Below, piece after piece: positions 1 through 9,141 of a DNA stretch of 64,000 nt (the first letter of the stretch is position 1; every line of letters begins with the position of its first letter). Origin of the DNA: Allobosea robiniae (lineage in GTDB: Bacteria; Pseudomonadota; Alphaproteobacteria; Rhizobiales; Beijerinckiaceae); NCBI RefSeq assembly GCF_900102525.1, contig NZ_FNBZ01000001.1, positions 930,001-994,000 on the forward strand. The letters are read 5' to 3'. The notes beneath the pieces were generated by a model. It was given only the letters and a program-made list of their open reading frames with translations. It did not search any database and was not told the DNA's origin. The position numbers were made by a program, and so were the translations under genes.

Positions 1-1
1 C

Positions 2-1198
2 CCTGCGCGGCACGCGGAACGGCGCGGCCACGCGAGCGTCAAGCGGCCGAACAAGCCCTTGGTCTGGCTGCATGGCGCCAGCGTCGGCGAGACCGTGACC
101 CTGCTGCCCTTGATCGCCAAACTGCAGAAGCGCGGCTTCGCGGTGCTGGTGACCTCGGGCACCGTGACCTCCGCCAGGTTGATGGCGGCGCGACTGCCGG
201 GCGGCGTGATCCATCAATACATCCCGCTCGACGTGCCGCGCTACATGCGCCGCTTCATGGATCATTGGCGCCCGGATCTCTGCATGATCTGCGAATCCGA
301 GATCTGGCCGAACCTGCTGATCGAGGCGCAGCGCCGCGCCATCCCGGTGGTGATGGTCAACGGCCGGATGTCGGAGCGCTCCTTCGCCCGCTGGTACAAG
401 ATGCCGAAGACCTCGCGCTTCCTGCTCTCCTGCTTCGAGGCCTGCCTGGCGCAGTCGCAGGGCGATGCCGAGCGGCTGGCCCAGCTCGGCGCACCGCGCG
501 TCAGCGTCGCCGGCAACCTGAAATTCGACGTGCCCGCCCCGCCCGCCGATTCCGATACGCTCGCCATTCTCGACGGCCAGACGACAGGCCGCCCGGTCTG
601 GATCGCCGCGAGCACGCATCCCGGCGAGGACGAACTGGTGCTGGCCGCCCATCTCGCGATCAAGCCTTACCTGCCGAAGCTGCTCACCATCATCGCGCCG
701 CGCCACCCCCAGCGCGGCCCGGAGATCGAGGCGTTGGCAGAGGCGAATGACGTCGCCGTCTCGCGCCGGGCGACCGGGGGAAGCCCGGAACGGACCATCG
801 ACCTCTATGTCGCCGACACCGTCAATGAACTCGGGCTGTTCTACCGGCTCTCGCAGGTCGCCTTCCTCGGCGGCTCGCTGGTCGAGGGCATCGGCGGGCA
901 TAACCCGATCGAGCCGGCCAAGCTCGGCTGTGCCCTGCTGCACGGGCCCTATGTCCACAATAACGCCGAGATCTTCGCGGCCTTCGACCGCGACGGCGGC
1001 TCGCGCGAGGCCGCCGATGCACAGGCGCTGGCCGGTGCGGTGCATCGCTGGCTGAACAACCCGGCCGAGGCCCGGCAGGCGGCGCGTGCCGCCGCGCAGA
1101 CCGCGACCGAACTCGGCGGCGCGCTGAACCGCACGCTGCATGCGATCGAGCCCTTGCTGATGCGGGTGGCGATTGGCCAGCGCGAGAGCGCGCCCTGA
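2..1198 (+). CDS. waaA: 3-deoxy-D-manno-octulosonic acid (Kdo) transferase, 5' end cut by window
   Basis: Inner-membrane GT30 glycosyltransferase that adds Kdo from CMP-Kdo to lipid IVA in LPS core assembly. The reading frame is open to the window edge. A TTG at 59 lies inside the family's conserved LVWLH segment, so the true start is upstream. Visible hallmarks are HGASVGE, carrying the catalytic Glu, shortly after position 59; ESEIWPN in the middle; and the C-terminal donor-binding stretch with GGHNPIEPA. The stop overlaps the start of lpxK (TGATG), so the two lipid A genes are translationally coupled. Family assignment is firm; only the N-terminus is missing. Confidence 0.95.
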   Translation, partial: PARHAERRGHASVKRPNKPLVWLHGASVGETVTLLPLIAKLQKRGFAVLVTSGTVTSARLMAARLPGGVIHQYIPLDVPRYMRRFMDHWRPDLCMICESEIWPNLLIEAQRRAIPVVMVNGRMSERSFARWYKMPKTSRFLLSCFEACLAQSQGDAERLAQLGAPRVSVAGNLKFDVPAPPADSDTLAILDGQTTGRPVWIAASTHPGEDELVLAAHLAIKPYLPKLLTIIAPRHPQRGPEIEALAEANDVAVSRRATGGSPERTIDLYVADTVNELGLFYRLSQVAFLGGSLVEGIGGHNPIEPAKLGCALLHGPYVHNNAEIFAAFDRDGGSREAADAQALAGAVHRWLNNPAEARQAARAAAQTATELGGALNRTLHAIEPLLMRVAIGQRESAP

Positions 1199-2205
1199 TG
1201 CTGCGGCGCGCCCCGCGCTTCTGGTGGCGGGAGAAACCCACGCTACTCGCCCGGCTGCTCCAGCCGCTCGGCCTCATCTACGGCCGGATCACCTTGCGAC
1301 GGATGCAGCAGCCCGGAGCCGAAGTCGGCCTACCCATCATCTGCGTCGGCAATTTCATCGCCGGCGGCGCAGGCAAGACGCCGACCGCGATCGCCATCGC
1401 CCGCCTGCTGGACGAGCGGGGCGAAAAGCCCTTCGTGCTGATGCGCGGCTATGGCGGACGGCTTGCAGGGCCGGTCGAGGTCGATCCCGACCGGCATCGC
1501 GCGGCGGATGTCGGCGACGAGCCGCTGCTGATGGCGCGCCATGCCCGCACCGTCATCGCGCGCGACCGGGTGGCCGGCGGGCGGCTCGCACGCGGGCTCG
1601 GCGCCAGCATCGTCGTGATGGATGACGGATTGCAGAATCCGTCGCTGGTCAAGCATCTCAAGCTTGCGGTGGTCGACGGATCGAGCGGCATGGGCAACGG
1701 GCTTTGCCTCCCGGCCGGGCCTCTGCGCGCACCGCTTGCCGAGCAGTTGAGCGAGACGGATGCTGTCATCATGATCGGTTCGGGCGATCCAGGCGACCGC
1801 GTCACCGCTGCCGCGCGAGCACAGCAGAAGCCGGTTCTGCACGCCGCGCTCAAGCCAGCGGGCACCGCCGTCGAGCAGTTGCGCGGACAGAAGGTCGTCG
1901 CCCTGTCAGGGATCGGCCGGCCGGAGAAATTCGCGGCGACGCTGCGGGAGGCGGGAGCGACCATCGCCGCCGAACAGGTTCATGGCGACCACCACGCCTA
2001 TGGGCAGGCCGATGTTGCGGTCACGATTGCTGCCGCTCAGGAGCACTCAGCCCTGATCGCGACGACGGAGAAGGACTGGACCAAGCTCGCACCGCTCTGG
2101 CCCGAGGATGCGCGCGGGGCGCTGATCGTGGTACCGGTCTCGCTGGTCTTCGCGGAGCCGGTTGCGATCACCGGTCTGCTTGCAGCCCTCGCAAAGGCAG
2201 GCTGA
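1198..2205 (+). CDS. lpxK: tetraacyldisaccharide 4'-kinase
   Basis: Phosphorylates the 4' position of the lipid A disaccharide precursor at the inner membrane. The 335-residue length is normal. The P-loop GGAGKTP lies at about residues 56-62, and the catalytic Asp pair is D142-D143 in MDDGLQNPSL. Many homologues have His where this one has Asn after DDGxQ; I read that as lineage variation. The ATG shares a base with the waaA stop. No terminator follows; the next gene, DUF2093, lies on the opposite strand only 15 bases on. Confidence 0.95.
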   Translation: MLRRAPRFWWREKPTLLARLLQPLGLIYGRITLRRMQQPGAEVGLPIICVGNFIAGGAGKTPTAIAIARLLDERGEKPFVLMRGYGGRLAGPVEVDPDRHRAADVGDEPLLMARHARTVIARDRVAGGRLARGLGASIVVMDDGLQNPSLVKHLKLAVVDGSSGMGNGLCLPAGPLRAPLAEQLSETDAVIMIGSGDPGDRVTAAARAQQKPVLHAALKPAGTAVEQLRGQKVVALSGIGRPEKFAATLREAGATIAAEQVHGDHHAYGQADVAVTIAAAQEHSALIATTEKDWTKLAPLWPEDARGALIVVPVSLVFAEPVAITGLLAALAKAG

Positions 2206-2220
2206 GAGCCTCGCCGCTCG

Positions 2221-2442
2221 TCAGGCCCGGCCGGCGCGGCGCAGCCTGAGCAACGCGGCTTCCGACGAGGCATAGGCTTCCTGCCATTCGATCGACCAGT
2301 AGCGGAGATCGTCGAGGCGGATCGGCGCGCCCGTCACGGCGCAGCGCACGAAGGCGCCGGGCTTGACGACGCGGAACTCGCCCGGACCGTAGTCGACCAC
2401 GGCTTCGGGGCCATGAGGCGGAAGGCGCTCGCTGATATTCAT
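2221..2442 (-). CDS. DUF2093 domain-containing protein
   Basis: A 73-residue protein matching the small alphaproteobacterial DUF2093 family: a VVDYGPGEFRVVKPG core followed by a segment that reads VRCAVTGAPI and then LRYWSIEWQEAY. The function of the family is unknown. A TTG directly upstream at 2445 would add one residue, but the ATG at 2442 is the natural start. It converges on lpxK. It has no signal peptide or membrane segment and is presumably cytosolic. Confidence 0.85.
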   Translation of the reverse strand: MNISERLPPHGPEAVVDYGPGEFRVVKPGAFVRCAVTGAPIRLDDLRYWSIEWQEAYASSEAALLRLRRAGRA

Positions 2443-2519
2443 CAAAATTGCATCAAATCATTGATCGGGAAGCGGAAAGCCGGGATACTCTGGGGTTTGT
2501 GATAACCTTCTGGTCGGCG

Positions 2520-3365
2520 ATGTCCAGTCTCCAGCGCCTCGCGGCGTGCCTGATGACCCTTGTGCTGCTCGCAGCTCCGGCCGCCCGTGCCAGTGGCTAT
2601 GAGCGCGTCGCGATTCCGGCCGAGCAGGGAACACTGACGGGCATCCTCTATCTGCCGGCCGGCCAGGGGCCTTTCCCGGCAGTGATCGCCCTGCATGGTT
2701 GCGGCGGCTTGTGGCGCGCGCAAGGCCAGCTCTCGATGCGACATGCCGATTGGGGCGAGCGGCTGGCCGGCATCGGCTTCGCCGTGCTGATGCCGGACAG
2801 CTTCGGCTCGCGCGGGCTCGGCTCGCAATGCGGGGTGAAGGACCTGACGGTCAGGGCCGGGCGCGAGCGCGTCGCCGATGCGATGGCCGCCCGGATCTGG
2901 CTGCAGCAGCGCGACAACATCAAACCCGACGCGATTGCCCTGCTCGGCTGGTCGAGTGGTGGCCTGACCGTGCTGACGGCGATCCGCAAGGAGCGGGCTC
3001 CCATCGACGGCAAGCCGGACTTCAAGCGCGCCGCCGCCTTCTATCCTGCCTGCCGGAGCCAGTCGGAATCGCCGAGCTTCTCAGCCCGCATCCCGCTGCT
3101 GATCCTGATGGGCGATGCCGACGACTGGACGCCGGCCGCACCCTGCGGACATCTGGCCAAGGCCGCACAAGCGCGCGGCGAGCAGGTCGGCCTCGTGCTT
3201 TATCCCGGCGCCCTGCATGATTTTGACCATCCGCGCCTCGAGGTGAAGGAGCGCGAGAACATCGCCTATTCCGCCAGCAGCACCGGCAAGGTCACTGTCG
3301 GCACCAATATGGCGGCGCGCGAGGACGCGCTGAAACGGGTCAAGGCCTTCCTGAGCGCGCCTTAA
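2520..3365 (+). CDS. secreted dienelactone-hydrolase-like serine hydrolase
   Basis: An alpha/beta-hydrolase of 281 residues from the ATG at 2520. An in-frame ATG at 2448 would put 24 polar residues before the signal peptide, so the later start is preferred. Residues 1-25 form a signal peptide (hydrophobic run, then ARASG). The oxyanion segment is ALHGCGG at 58-64, the nucleophile elbow GWSSG places Ser145, and the acid and base are likely D202 (in DDWTP) and H233 (in ALHDFDHP). Classical dienelactone hydrolases use Cys; Ser here suggests esterase-type chemistry. The substrate is unknown. Confidence 0.8.
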   Translation: MSSLQRLAACLMTLVLLAAPAARASGYERVAIPAEQGTLTGILYLPAGQGPFPAVIALHGCGGLWRAQGQLSMRHADWGERLAGIGFAVLMPDSFGSRGLGSQCGVKDLTVRAGRERVADAMAARIWLQQRDNIKPDAIALLGWSSGGLTVLTAIRKERAPIDGKPDFKRAAAFYPACRSQSESPSFSARIPLLILMGDADDWTPAAPCGHLAKAAQARGEQVGLVLYPGALHDFDHPRLEVKERENIAYSASSTGKVTVGTNMAAREDALKRVKAFLSAP

Positions 3366-3396
3366 AGTAGAACGGGCGCTCTTCACGAAAACGCGT

Positions 3397-3492
3397 GTCA
3401 TCCCGGACGCAGCGAAGCGGAGATCCGGGATCCATGCCTGAACCTCGATCGGAAGCGCTCCGGAATGGATCCCGGGTCAAGCCCGGGATGAC
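3397..3492. repeat. intergenic palindromic repeat, type A (copy 1)
   Basis: The outer arms GTCATCCCGG (3397-3406) and CCGGGATGAC (3483-3492) are perfect inverted repeats. Inside them a second pair, ATCCGGGATCCAT and ATGGATCCCGGGT, forms an internal near-palindrome. The RNA would fold into a long hairpin in either direction. It fills the space between the convergent hydrolase and xseA genes and may act as a bidirectional terminator. Related elements occur near 16528 and 40393. Confidence 0.85.
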
Positions 3493-3521
3493 GGCGTGTT
3501 TCCGCGGACAATCAACAGGTT

Positions 3522-5117
3522 CTAGAACAGGTCACCCTGCGTTCCCGATGCCGGTCCCTTGCGAACCGGGCGCGGCGCCGGCGGTTTCGCTCCTCCGGCC
3601 TCGCCGCCCGCAACGGTGACGCCGAAGCTGCCATCGGCCAGTTGGACCGAAAGCGCCCTGCCCGGCTGGGCTGCCTCGACGCTGCGGACCAGCGCCCCGG
3701 CCTCGTCGCGGATCAGGGCATAGCCGCGGGACAGCACCGCTTCCGGCCCGAGCGAGCGGATCAGCGCCCAGAGCGAGGCCAGGCGGTCGGCACGCCGGTG
3801 CAGCGCCTGGCCGAAAGCGCGCTCAGCACGCTCAGCCACAGCGGTTCCGCGTTCGCGGCGCTGGATCAGGCTCTGGCCGAAAGCGTTGCGGGCCCGCGTT
3901 TCCAGCGTGGTGAGGCGATCGCGGGCATTGGCGATCCGGGTGCGCTCGCCGGCGATGGCGTTGCCGCGGGCTGCGGCGAGCACGCGCCCGAAACCGGCGA
4001 GTTCGGCGCGCAGGCGGGCAAGGGCGACGCGGGGCGAGCGCGCCTCCAGCCGGCGCGCGAGAGCCTGCAATTGCTGCTCATGCGTGCGCGCATTGCGGGC
4101 CAGCGCAGGCGCCAGCCGCGTCGCGGCGAGATCGAGCCGCTGGCGCGGGCCCGACAAGACCGCTTCCGGCCCCGGCAGGGCGCGGGCGAGCGCCCGCAAA
4201 TCGCTGCGGCGGCGGTCCGACAGGCGCAGCATCGCGCCGGAATGGCGGCGCGCGAGATCGGCGACGAAGCCCATCAGTTCCGCCCGCACCGGCACGACCT
4301 TCTCGGCCGCGCCCGTCGGCGTCGGTGCGCGCAGGTCTGCGGCGTGGTCGATCAGCGTCCAGTCGGTCTCGTGGCCGACGGCGGAGACCAATGGAATCGC
4401 CGAATCCGCGGCGGCACGGACCACGATCTCCTCGTTGAAGCTCATCAGGTCTTCAAGCGAGCCGCCGCCACGCGCGACGATGATGACATCCGGCCGCGGA
4501 ATGCGCCCGCCTGCCGGCAGCGCATTGAAGCCGGCGATGGCGTTGGCGACCTCGGCCGCGCTGGTCTCGCCCTGCACGCGCACCGGCCAGACCAGGACAT
4601 GGCGCGGGAAACGGTCCTCCAGCCGGTGCAGGATGTCGCGGATGACGGCGCCGGTCGGTGAGGTCACGACGCCGATGACGGACGGCAGATAGGGGATGAG
4701 CTGCTTGCGCTCCTCGGCGAAGAGCCCTTCGGCGGCGAGCCGCTTGCGACGCTCCTCCAGCAGCGCCATCAGCGCACCGGCGCCGGCCAGCTCCAGCGAA
4801 TCGACGACGATCTGGTAGCTCGACTTGCCGGCGAAGGTGGTGATCTTGCCGGTGGCGATAACCTCCAGCCCTTCCTGCGGGCGCGTCTTCAGGCGGCCGA
4901 AGACGCCCTTCCAGATCACCGCGTCGATCTTGGCGTTGGTGTCCTTCAGCGAGAAATAGACATGGCCGGAAGCGACCGGGCCGCGATAGCCGGAAATCTC
5001 GCCGCGCACGCGCACGAAACCGAAATTATCCTCGATCGTTCGCTTCAGCGCACCGGAGAGGTCCGAGACGCTCCATTCCGGCGCATTGCCGGTCGTCTGC
5101 TGCGATTCGCTGGTCAT
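3522..5117 (-). CDS. xseA: exodeoxyribonuclease VII large subunit
   Basis: Catalytic subunit of ExoVII, which degrades single-stranded DNA to oligonucleotides with XseB. Its 531 residues exceed the usual 450 or so, mostly through a long Arg/Ala-rich helical C-terminal half and a basic Pro-rich tail. The N-terminal OB-fold covers about residues 13-110. The catalytic core carries [14 protein letters not shown] and [13 protein letters not shown], followed by a stretch that reads [13 protein letters not shown]. The ATG at 5117 fits the family. No xseB is in this window. It is divergent from purD with about 90 bases between. Confidence 0.95.
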   Translation of the reverse strand: MTSESQQTTGNAPEWSVSDLSGALKRTIEDNFGFVRVRGEISGYRGPVASGHVYFSLKDTNAKIDAVIWKGVFGRLKTRPQEGLEVIATGKITTFAGKSSYQIVVDSLELAGAGALMALLEERRKRLAAEGLFAEERKQLIPYLPSVIGVVTSPTGAVIRDILHRLEDRFPRHVLVWPVRVQGETSAAEVANAIAGFNALPAGGRIPRPDVIIVARGGGSLEDLMSFNEEIVVRAAADSAIPLVSAVGHETDWTLIDHAADLRAPTPTGAAEKVVPVRAELMGFVADLARRHSGAMLRLSDRRRSDLRALARALPGPEAVLSGPRQRLDLAATRLAPALARNARTHEQQLQALARRLEARSPRVALARLRAELAGFGRVLAAARGNAIAGERTRIANARDRLTTLETRARNAFGQSLIQRRERGTAVAERAERAFGQALHRRADRLASLWALIRSLGPEAVLSRGYALIRDEAGALVRSVEAAQPGRALSVQLADGSFGVTVAGGEAGGAKPPAPRPVRKGPASGTQGDLF

Positions 5118-5208
5118 GGCCGGACCATAGCGGGATGAAAGAGACAGCAGAAGCGTTGCCCATGGCGCTAGGTGCCGCTATTGCGCCCGTGACGGAGCGG
5201 AGAGCGTG

Positions 5209-6486
5209 ATGAAAATTCTTCTGATCGGTTCAGGCGGCCGCGAGCACGCGCTCGCCTGGGCGATTTCGGCCTCGCCGCTCTGCGACACGCTGTTCATCGC
5301 GCCCGGCAATCCCGGCACGGCCCATTGCGGCGAGAATGTCGTGATCGATATCGCCGATCACGCCGCCGTCGTGGCGTTCTGCCGGTTGCAGGGGGTCGGC
5401 CTCGTCGTCGTCGGGCCGGAGGGACCGCTCGTCGCCGGCATCGCCGATGATCTCAGGGCGGGCGGCATCAAGGTCTTCGGACCGTCCAAGGCGGCCGCCC
5501 AGCTCGAGGGATCGAAGGGCTTCACCAAGGAGCTCTGCGCCGAGTTCAATATCCCGACCGCCGGCTTCGGCCGCTTCGGCGATGCGGCTTCCGCCAAGGC
5601 CTATGTCGCGGCCCAGGGCGCACCGATCGTGATCAAGGCCGACGGGCTCGCCGCCGGCAAGGGCGTGATCATGGCTGAGACCCTGGACGAGGCGAACGAG
5701 GCCATCGACATGATGTTCTCCGGCAGCTTCGGCGCAGCCGGGGCCGAGGTCGTGGTCGAGGAATGGATGATCGGCGAGGAAGCGAGCTTCTTCGCGCTCT
5801 GCGACGGCAAGCATGCGCTGGCTCTCGCCTCGGCGCAGGATCACAAACGCGTCGGCGACGGCGATACCGGCCCGAATACCGGTGGCATGGGCGCCTATTC
5901 GCCGGCCCCGGTGATGACGCCCGCGCTGACCGAGCGTGTCATGGCCGAGATCATCCGGCCGACGCTCGCCGGCATGGCCAAGCGCGGCACGCCGTTCCAG
6001 GGGGTGCTCTTCGCCGGGCTGATGATCACGGCGCAGGGACCGAAGCTGATCGAATACAACACCCGCTTCGGCGACCCCGAATGCGAGGTGCTGATGCCGC
6101 GCCTCAAGAGCGACATCGTGCCGGCACTGCTGGCCGCCTGCGACGGCGTGCTCGACCAGGTCGACCTGCGCTGGCGCGACGAGGCGGCGCTGACCGTCGT
6201 GCTCGCGGCCAAGGGCTATCCGGCCAAGCCGGAGACCGGCAGCGTCATCCGCGATGTCGAGAAGGCGGAGGCGCTGGACGAGGTGCTCGTCTTCCATGCC
6301 GGCACGAAGCTCTCGAACGGCGATCTCGTCGCCAATGGCGGGCGCGTGCTGAACGTGGTCGCGCTCGGCAAGAGCGTCGGCGAGGCGCAGAAGCGGGCCT
6401 ATGAGGCCGTCGACAAGATCGACTGGCCCGGCGGCTTCTACCGCCGCGATATCGGCTGGCAGGCGGTGAAGCGCGAGCAAGGCTGA
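5209..6486 (+). CDS. purD: phosphoribosylamine--glycine ligase (GARS)
   Basis: ATP-grasp enzyme of de novo purine synthesis that joins glycine to phosphoribosylamine. It has 425 residues from the ATG at 5209. A GTG immediately before it would add one Met, but the family begins [15 protein letters not shown]. Visible signatures include the N-terminal Rossmann loop [17 protein letters not shown], the ATP-grasp segments [11 protein letters not shown] and EEASFF, and the GARS signature RFGDPECE. It stands alone on the plus strand, followed after 33 bases by the dehalogenase-like gene. Confidence 0.97.
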   Translation: MKILLIGSGGREHALAWAISASPLCDTLFIAPGNPGTAHCGENVVIDIADHAAVVAFCRLQGVGLVVVGPEGPLVAGIADDLRAGGIKVFGPSKAAAQLEGSKGFTKELCAEFNIPTAGFGRFGDAASAKAYVAAQGAPIVIKADGLAAGKGVIMAETLDEANEAIDMMFSGSFGAAGAEVVVEEWMIGEEASFFALCDGKHALALASAQDHKRVGDGDTGPNTGGMGAYSPAPVMTPALTERVMAEIIRPTLAGMAKRGTPFQGVLFAGLMITAQGPKLIEYNTRFGDPECEVLMPRLKSDIVPALLAACDGVLDQVDLRWRDEAALTVVLAAKGYPAKPETGSVIRDVEKAEALDEVLVFHAGTKLSNGDLVANGGRVLNVVALGKSVGEAQKRAYEAVDKIDWPGGFYRRDIGWQAVKREQG

Positions 6487-6519
6487 CAGGACGCCGCGGC
6501 CGGGGCTATGCTCTCAGGC

Positions 6520-7434
6520 ATGGCGAACATCGACAGTCTCTTCCCCGGCTTCAAGGCGCACTGGATCGACGGGCCGGTCGGCAAGATCTTCGCGCGCGTC
6601 GGCGGCGAAGGCCCGCCGCTGGTGCTGATCCACGGCTTTCCGCAGACCCATGCCGAATGGCACCGGCTGGCACCGGAACTGGCAAAGACCCACACCGTCG
6701 TTTGCCCCGATCTGCGCGGCTATGGCTGGTCGGCCGCGCCGCATGGCGATGGCGGCCGGGAGACCTATACCAAGCGCGGCATGGGCGAGGACATCGTCGC
6801 GGTGATGCAGGCGCTCGGCCATATCCGCTTCGGCGTGATCGGCCATGACCGCGGGGCGCGCGTCGCTTATCGCCTCGCGCTCGACCATCCCGGCCGCGTC
6901 GAGCGGCTCGTCCTGCTCGACATCCTGCCGACCGTCTCGATGTGGGAAGGCATGAACGCGGCGCGCGCCATGCAGGTCTATCACTGGACCTTCCTGGCCC
7001 AGCCCGAGCCGACCCCTGAGAACCTGCTGAAAGCCGATCCGGTCGGCTGGCTCGACCGCACGATCGCGAGCTGGAGCCGGGCGAAGAATCTCGACCTGTT
7101 CGACCCGCTGGCGATGCAGTCCTATGCGGAATCCTTCAGCGATCCCTCGCGAACCCACGCGGCCTGCGAGGATTATCGCGCCGGCGCCACCACCGATATC
7201 GAACACGACAAGGCCGATCTCGCGGCGGGCAAGCGCATCCTCTGTCCGACGCTCGTCCTCTGGGGCGAGGCCGGTATCCCGGCCAAGGGCGCAAGCCCGC
7301 TGGACGTCTGGCACCAGACTTTCGCGCCACAGGCCGAAGGGCAGGCGATCGATAGTGGCCATTTCCTGCCGGAGGAGAATCCGCAGGCAACGCTCGCGGC
7401 GCTGAAGCCGTTCCTGGCGCAGGCTTCAGCCTGA
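6520..7434 (+). CDS. fluoroacetate dehalogenase-type alpha/beta hydrolase
   Basis: A 304-residue enzyme closely resembling the structurally characterised Rhodopseudomonas fluoroacetate dehalogenase, with the same numbering at almost every key site by my recollection of that protein. Nucleophile D110 sits in GHDRGAR, with carboxylate-binding R111 and R114. The catalytic acid is D134, and the base is H281 in SGHFLPEE. The halide pocket residues H155-W156 (YHWTFLAQP) and Y219 (CEDYRAG) are all kept. The ATG at 6520 aligns with the family start; an ATG at 6508 would add four residues. It is likely cytosolic and hydrolyses 2-haloacetates; the natural substrate is not proven by sequence. Confidence 0.85.
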   Translation: MANIDSLFPGFKAHWIDGPVGKIFARVGGEGPPLVLIHGFPQTHAEWHRLAPELAKTHTVVCPDLRGYGWSAAPHGDGGRETYTKRGMGEDIVAVMQALGHIRFGVIGHDRGARVAYRLALDHPGRVERLVLLDILPTVSMWEGMNAARAMQVYHWTFLAQPEPTPENLLKADPVGWLDRTIASWSRAKNLDLFDPLAMQSYAESFSDPSRTHAACEDYRAGATTDIEHDKADLAAGKRILCPTLVLWGEAGIPAKGASPLDVWHQTFAPQAEGQAIDSGHFLPEENPQATLAALKPFLAQASA

Positions 7435-7457
7435 GCCGATCCACGGGAACAATCGGC

Positions 7458-8330
7458 ATGCCACGTTCCCGCCCCTCCGAAGCGCCGCCAAGCGGAAGCG
7501 CGACCGAGATCGCGCTCGTGCTCGGGGCCGGTGGAGCGCGGGGCCTGAGCCATATCGCCGTACTCGAGGCCTTCGACGAACTCGGCCTCAGGCCCGCGCG
7601 AATATCCGGCTGCTCGATCGGCGCCATCATCGGCGCGGCCTATACCGCCGGGCTTTCCGGCCGGGAGTTGCGGGAGCATGTGCTGTCGACCTTCCGCGAC
7701 CGGGCGCGGGTGATCGCGCGCCTGCTCGATTGCCGCGTCGGCAAGCTCGCCGATCTCGTGCGCGGGCTCGGTAATCCCGTATTGATCGATGGCGAAAGGC
7801 TGCTCGACCTGTTCTGGCCAGAGGCGGTGCCGGATCGGTTCGAGGAATTGTCGATCCCATTCACGGCAATCGCGGCGGACTATCACCGCCACACCGTGGT
7901 CGCGCTGCATAATGGACCGCTGACGCCGGCGGTCGCCGCTTCGCTCGCCATCCCCGGGCTGGTACGGCCGGTCGCACTCGGCGGGCGCGTGCTGATCGAC
8001 GGCGGGGCCATCGATCCCCTGCCCTATCGGGAGTTGCTGGCGCCCGGCCGCATCGTGGTCGCGGTCGATGTCAGCGCTCCCATGGCCGAGCCCGGCGAAG
8101 CCCGCATTCCCGGCGCGATGGAGGCGCTCGTCGGCGCCTCGCAGATTCTGACCCGCACGCTGGTCCAGCGCTTGATCGAGCAGGAGCCGCCGGACATCCT
8201 GATCCGTGCGGGAGCCGACCGCATCGGGGGGCTCGATTTCTTCAAGGCGAAGGCGATCCTCGCGGCGGCAGAGCCGATCAAGGACGAAGTCAAGCGAGCG
8301 CTGGCTCGCGCTCTCGAAGCGCAGGGCTGA
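7458..8330 (+). CDS. patatin-like phospholipase / serine esterase (RssA-like)
   Basis: A 290-residue patatin-fold protein. The glycine-rich oxyanion loop GAGGARG is at residues 23-29. The nucleophile Ser53 is in GCSIG, and the catalytic Asp is D181 in LIDGGAIDPLP, giving the Ser-Asp dyad. It lacks a signal peptide and is short and single-domain, like RssA/YchK proteins. The lipid or acyl substrate is unknown. Its last 41 bases overlap the 3' end of the convergent ArsR-family gene. Confidence 0.85.
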   Translation: MPRSRPSEAPPSGSATEIALVLGAGGARGLSHIAVLEAFDELGLRPARISGCSIGAIIGAAYTAGLSGRELREHVLSTFRDRARVIARLLDCRVGKLADLVRGLGNPVLIDGERLLDLFWPEAVPDRFEELSIPFTAIAADYHRHTVVALHNGPLTPAVAASLAIPGLVRPVALGGRVLIDGGAIDPLPYRELLAPGRIVVAVDVSAPMAEPGEARIPGAMEALVGASQILTRTLVQRLIEQEPPDILIRAGADRIGGLDFFKAKAILAAAEPIKDEVKRALARALEAQG

Positions 8331-9036
8331 CCGGCTCCGGCGCATCGCAGCGGAAGCCGGGCAACGCGGCCTCCAACACCCCTCGCCCCTCATCCGTCAG
8401 GATGACGGCGCGGCTGTCCTTGCGGCGGCGGACCCAATCCATCTCGAAGCAGCGGCAGGCCAGAGCGGCGGCGAGATGGCCGGCCAGGTGCGGCCGGCGC
8501 TCGCTCCAGTCGAGGCAGGGGCGCAAGGCGGCGCGGCGGATCCTGGCGGTGGCGTCAGGATCAAGACCTAGTGCCCTGAAGATCGCCTTGCCTGAGGCGG
8601 TCAGTGCATAACCGCCTTCGCTTGCGGCGAGATGGCCGCCAGCCATCAGCGCATCATGGATGCCGATGCCGAGCCGGCCGGCGAAATGGTCATAGCAGGT
8701 GCGGGCCTGGCTCAGTTCGGCGCCGACACGGGACGGCAGGCGCCGACTCGTGCCGTCAAGATTGGCCAGCACCATCAGCCCTTCGAGCGCCGTCGCCACT
8801 TCAGGCCCGGCGAGCCGGTAATAGCGATGGCGCCCCTGCGCTGCGACATGGATCAGGCCGCCTTGCATCAGCTTGGCGAGGTGGCCGCTCGCGGTCTGCG
8901 GCGCGATACCGGCGATCCAGGCGAGCTCCTTTGCCGTCAGCGCGCGCCCGTCCATCAGCGCGTGCAGCATGTTGGCGCGGGCCGGATCGCCCATCAGATG
9001 GGCGATCTCCGCGAGATAGGGACCTTGTGTGCTCAT
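8290..9036 (-). CDS. ArsR-family winged-helix transcriptional regulator
   Basis: A 248-residue regulator from the ATG at 9036. In-frame starts at 9054 and 9132 also exist, but the longest would run through the divergent promoter region. The N-terminal half is a typical ArsR winged helix: MGDPARANMLHALMDG, then LTAKELAWIAGIAPQTASGHLAKL. A longer C-terminal half of about 150 residues has no obvious metal motif; several Cys are scattered in it. It is divergent from a TauE/SafE permease gene, and a perfect palindrome lies between them, which suggests that it controls that permease and itself. Confidence 0.85.
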   Translation of the reverse strand: MSTQGPYLAEIAHLMGDPARANMLHALMDGRALTAKELAWIAGIAPQTASGHLAKLMQGGLIHVAAQGRHRYYRLAGPEVATALEGLMVLANLDGTSRRLPSRVGAELSQARTCYDHFAGRLGIGIHDALMAGGHLAASEGGYALTASGKAIFRALGLDPDATARIRRAALRPCLDWSERRPHLAGHLAAALACRCFEMDWVRRRKDSRAVILTDEGRGVLEAALPGFRCDAPEPVSPALREREPALA

Positions 9037-9078
9037 CACCGCATGATGCGCCATCCCGCCATCGCCGCAAGCGGGAAC

Positions 9079-9098
9079 GCTACGGCGCCGGCCGTAGC
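9079..9098. promoter_or_regulatory. candidate operator between the ArsR gene and its divergent permease
   Basis: GCTACGGC-GCCG-GCCGTAGC is a perfect 8-base inverted repeat with a 4-base spacer. It lies 43 bases upstream of both the regulator ATG (9036) and the permease ATG (9142). Spacing and symmetry fit a dimeric winged-helix repressor. This is inferred from position; no binding data exist in the sequence itself. Confidence 0.5.
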
Positions 9099-9141
9099 AT
9101 CGGGCCGCGACAGCCGCCCACGGCAATGCCACAAGCAGGGC

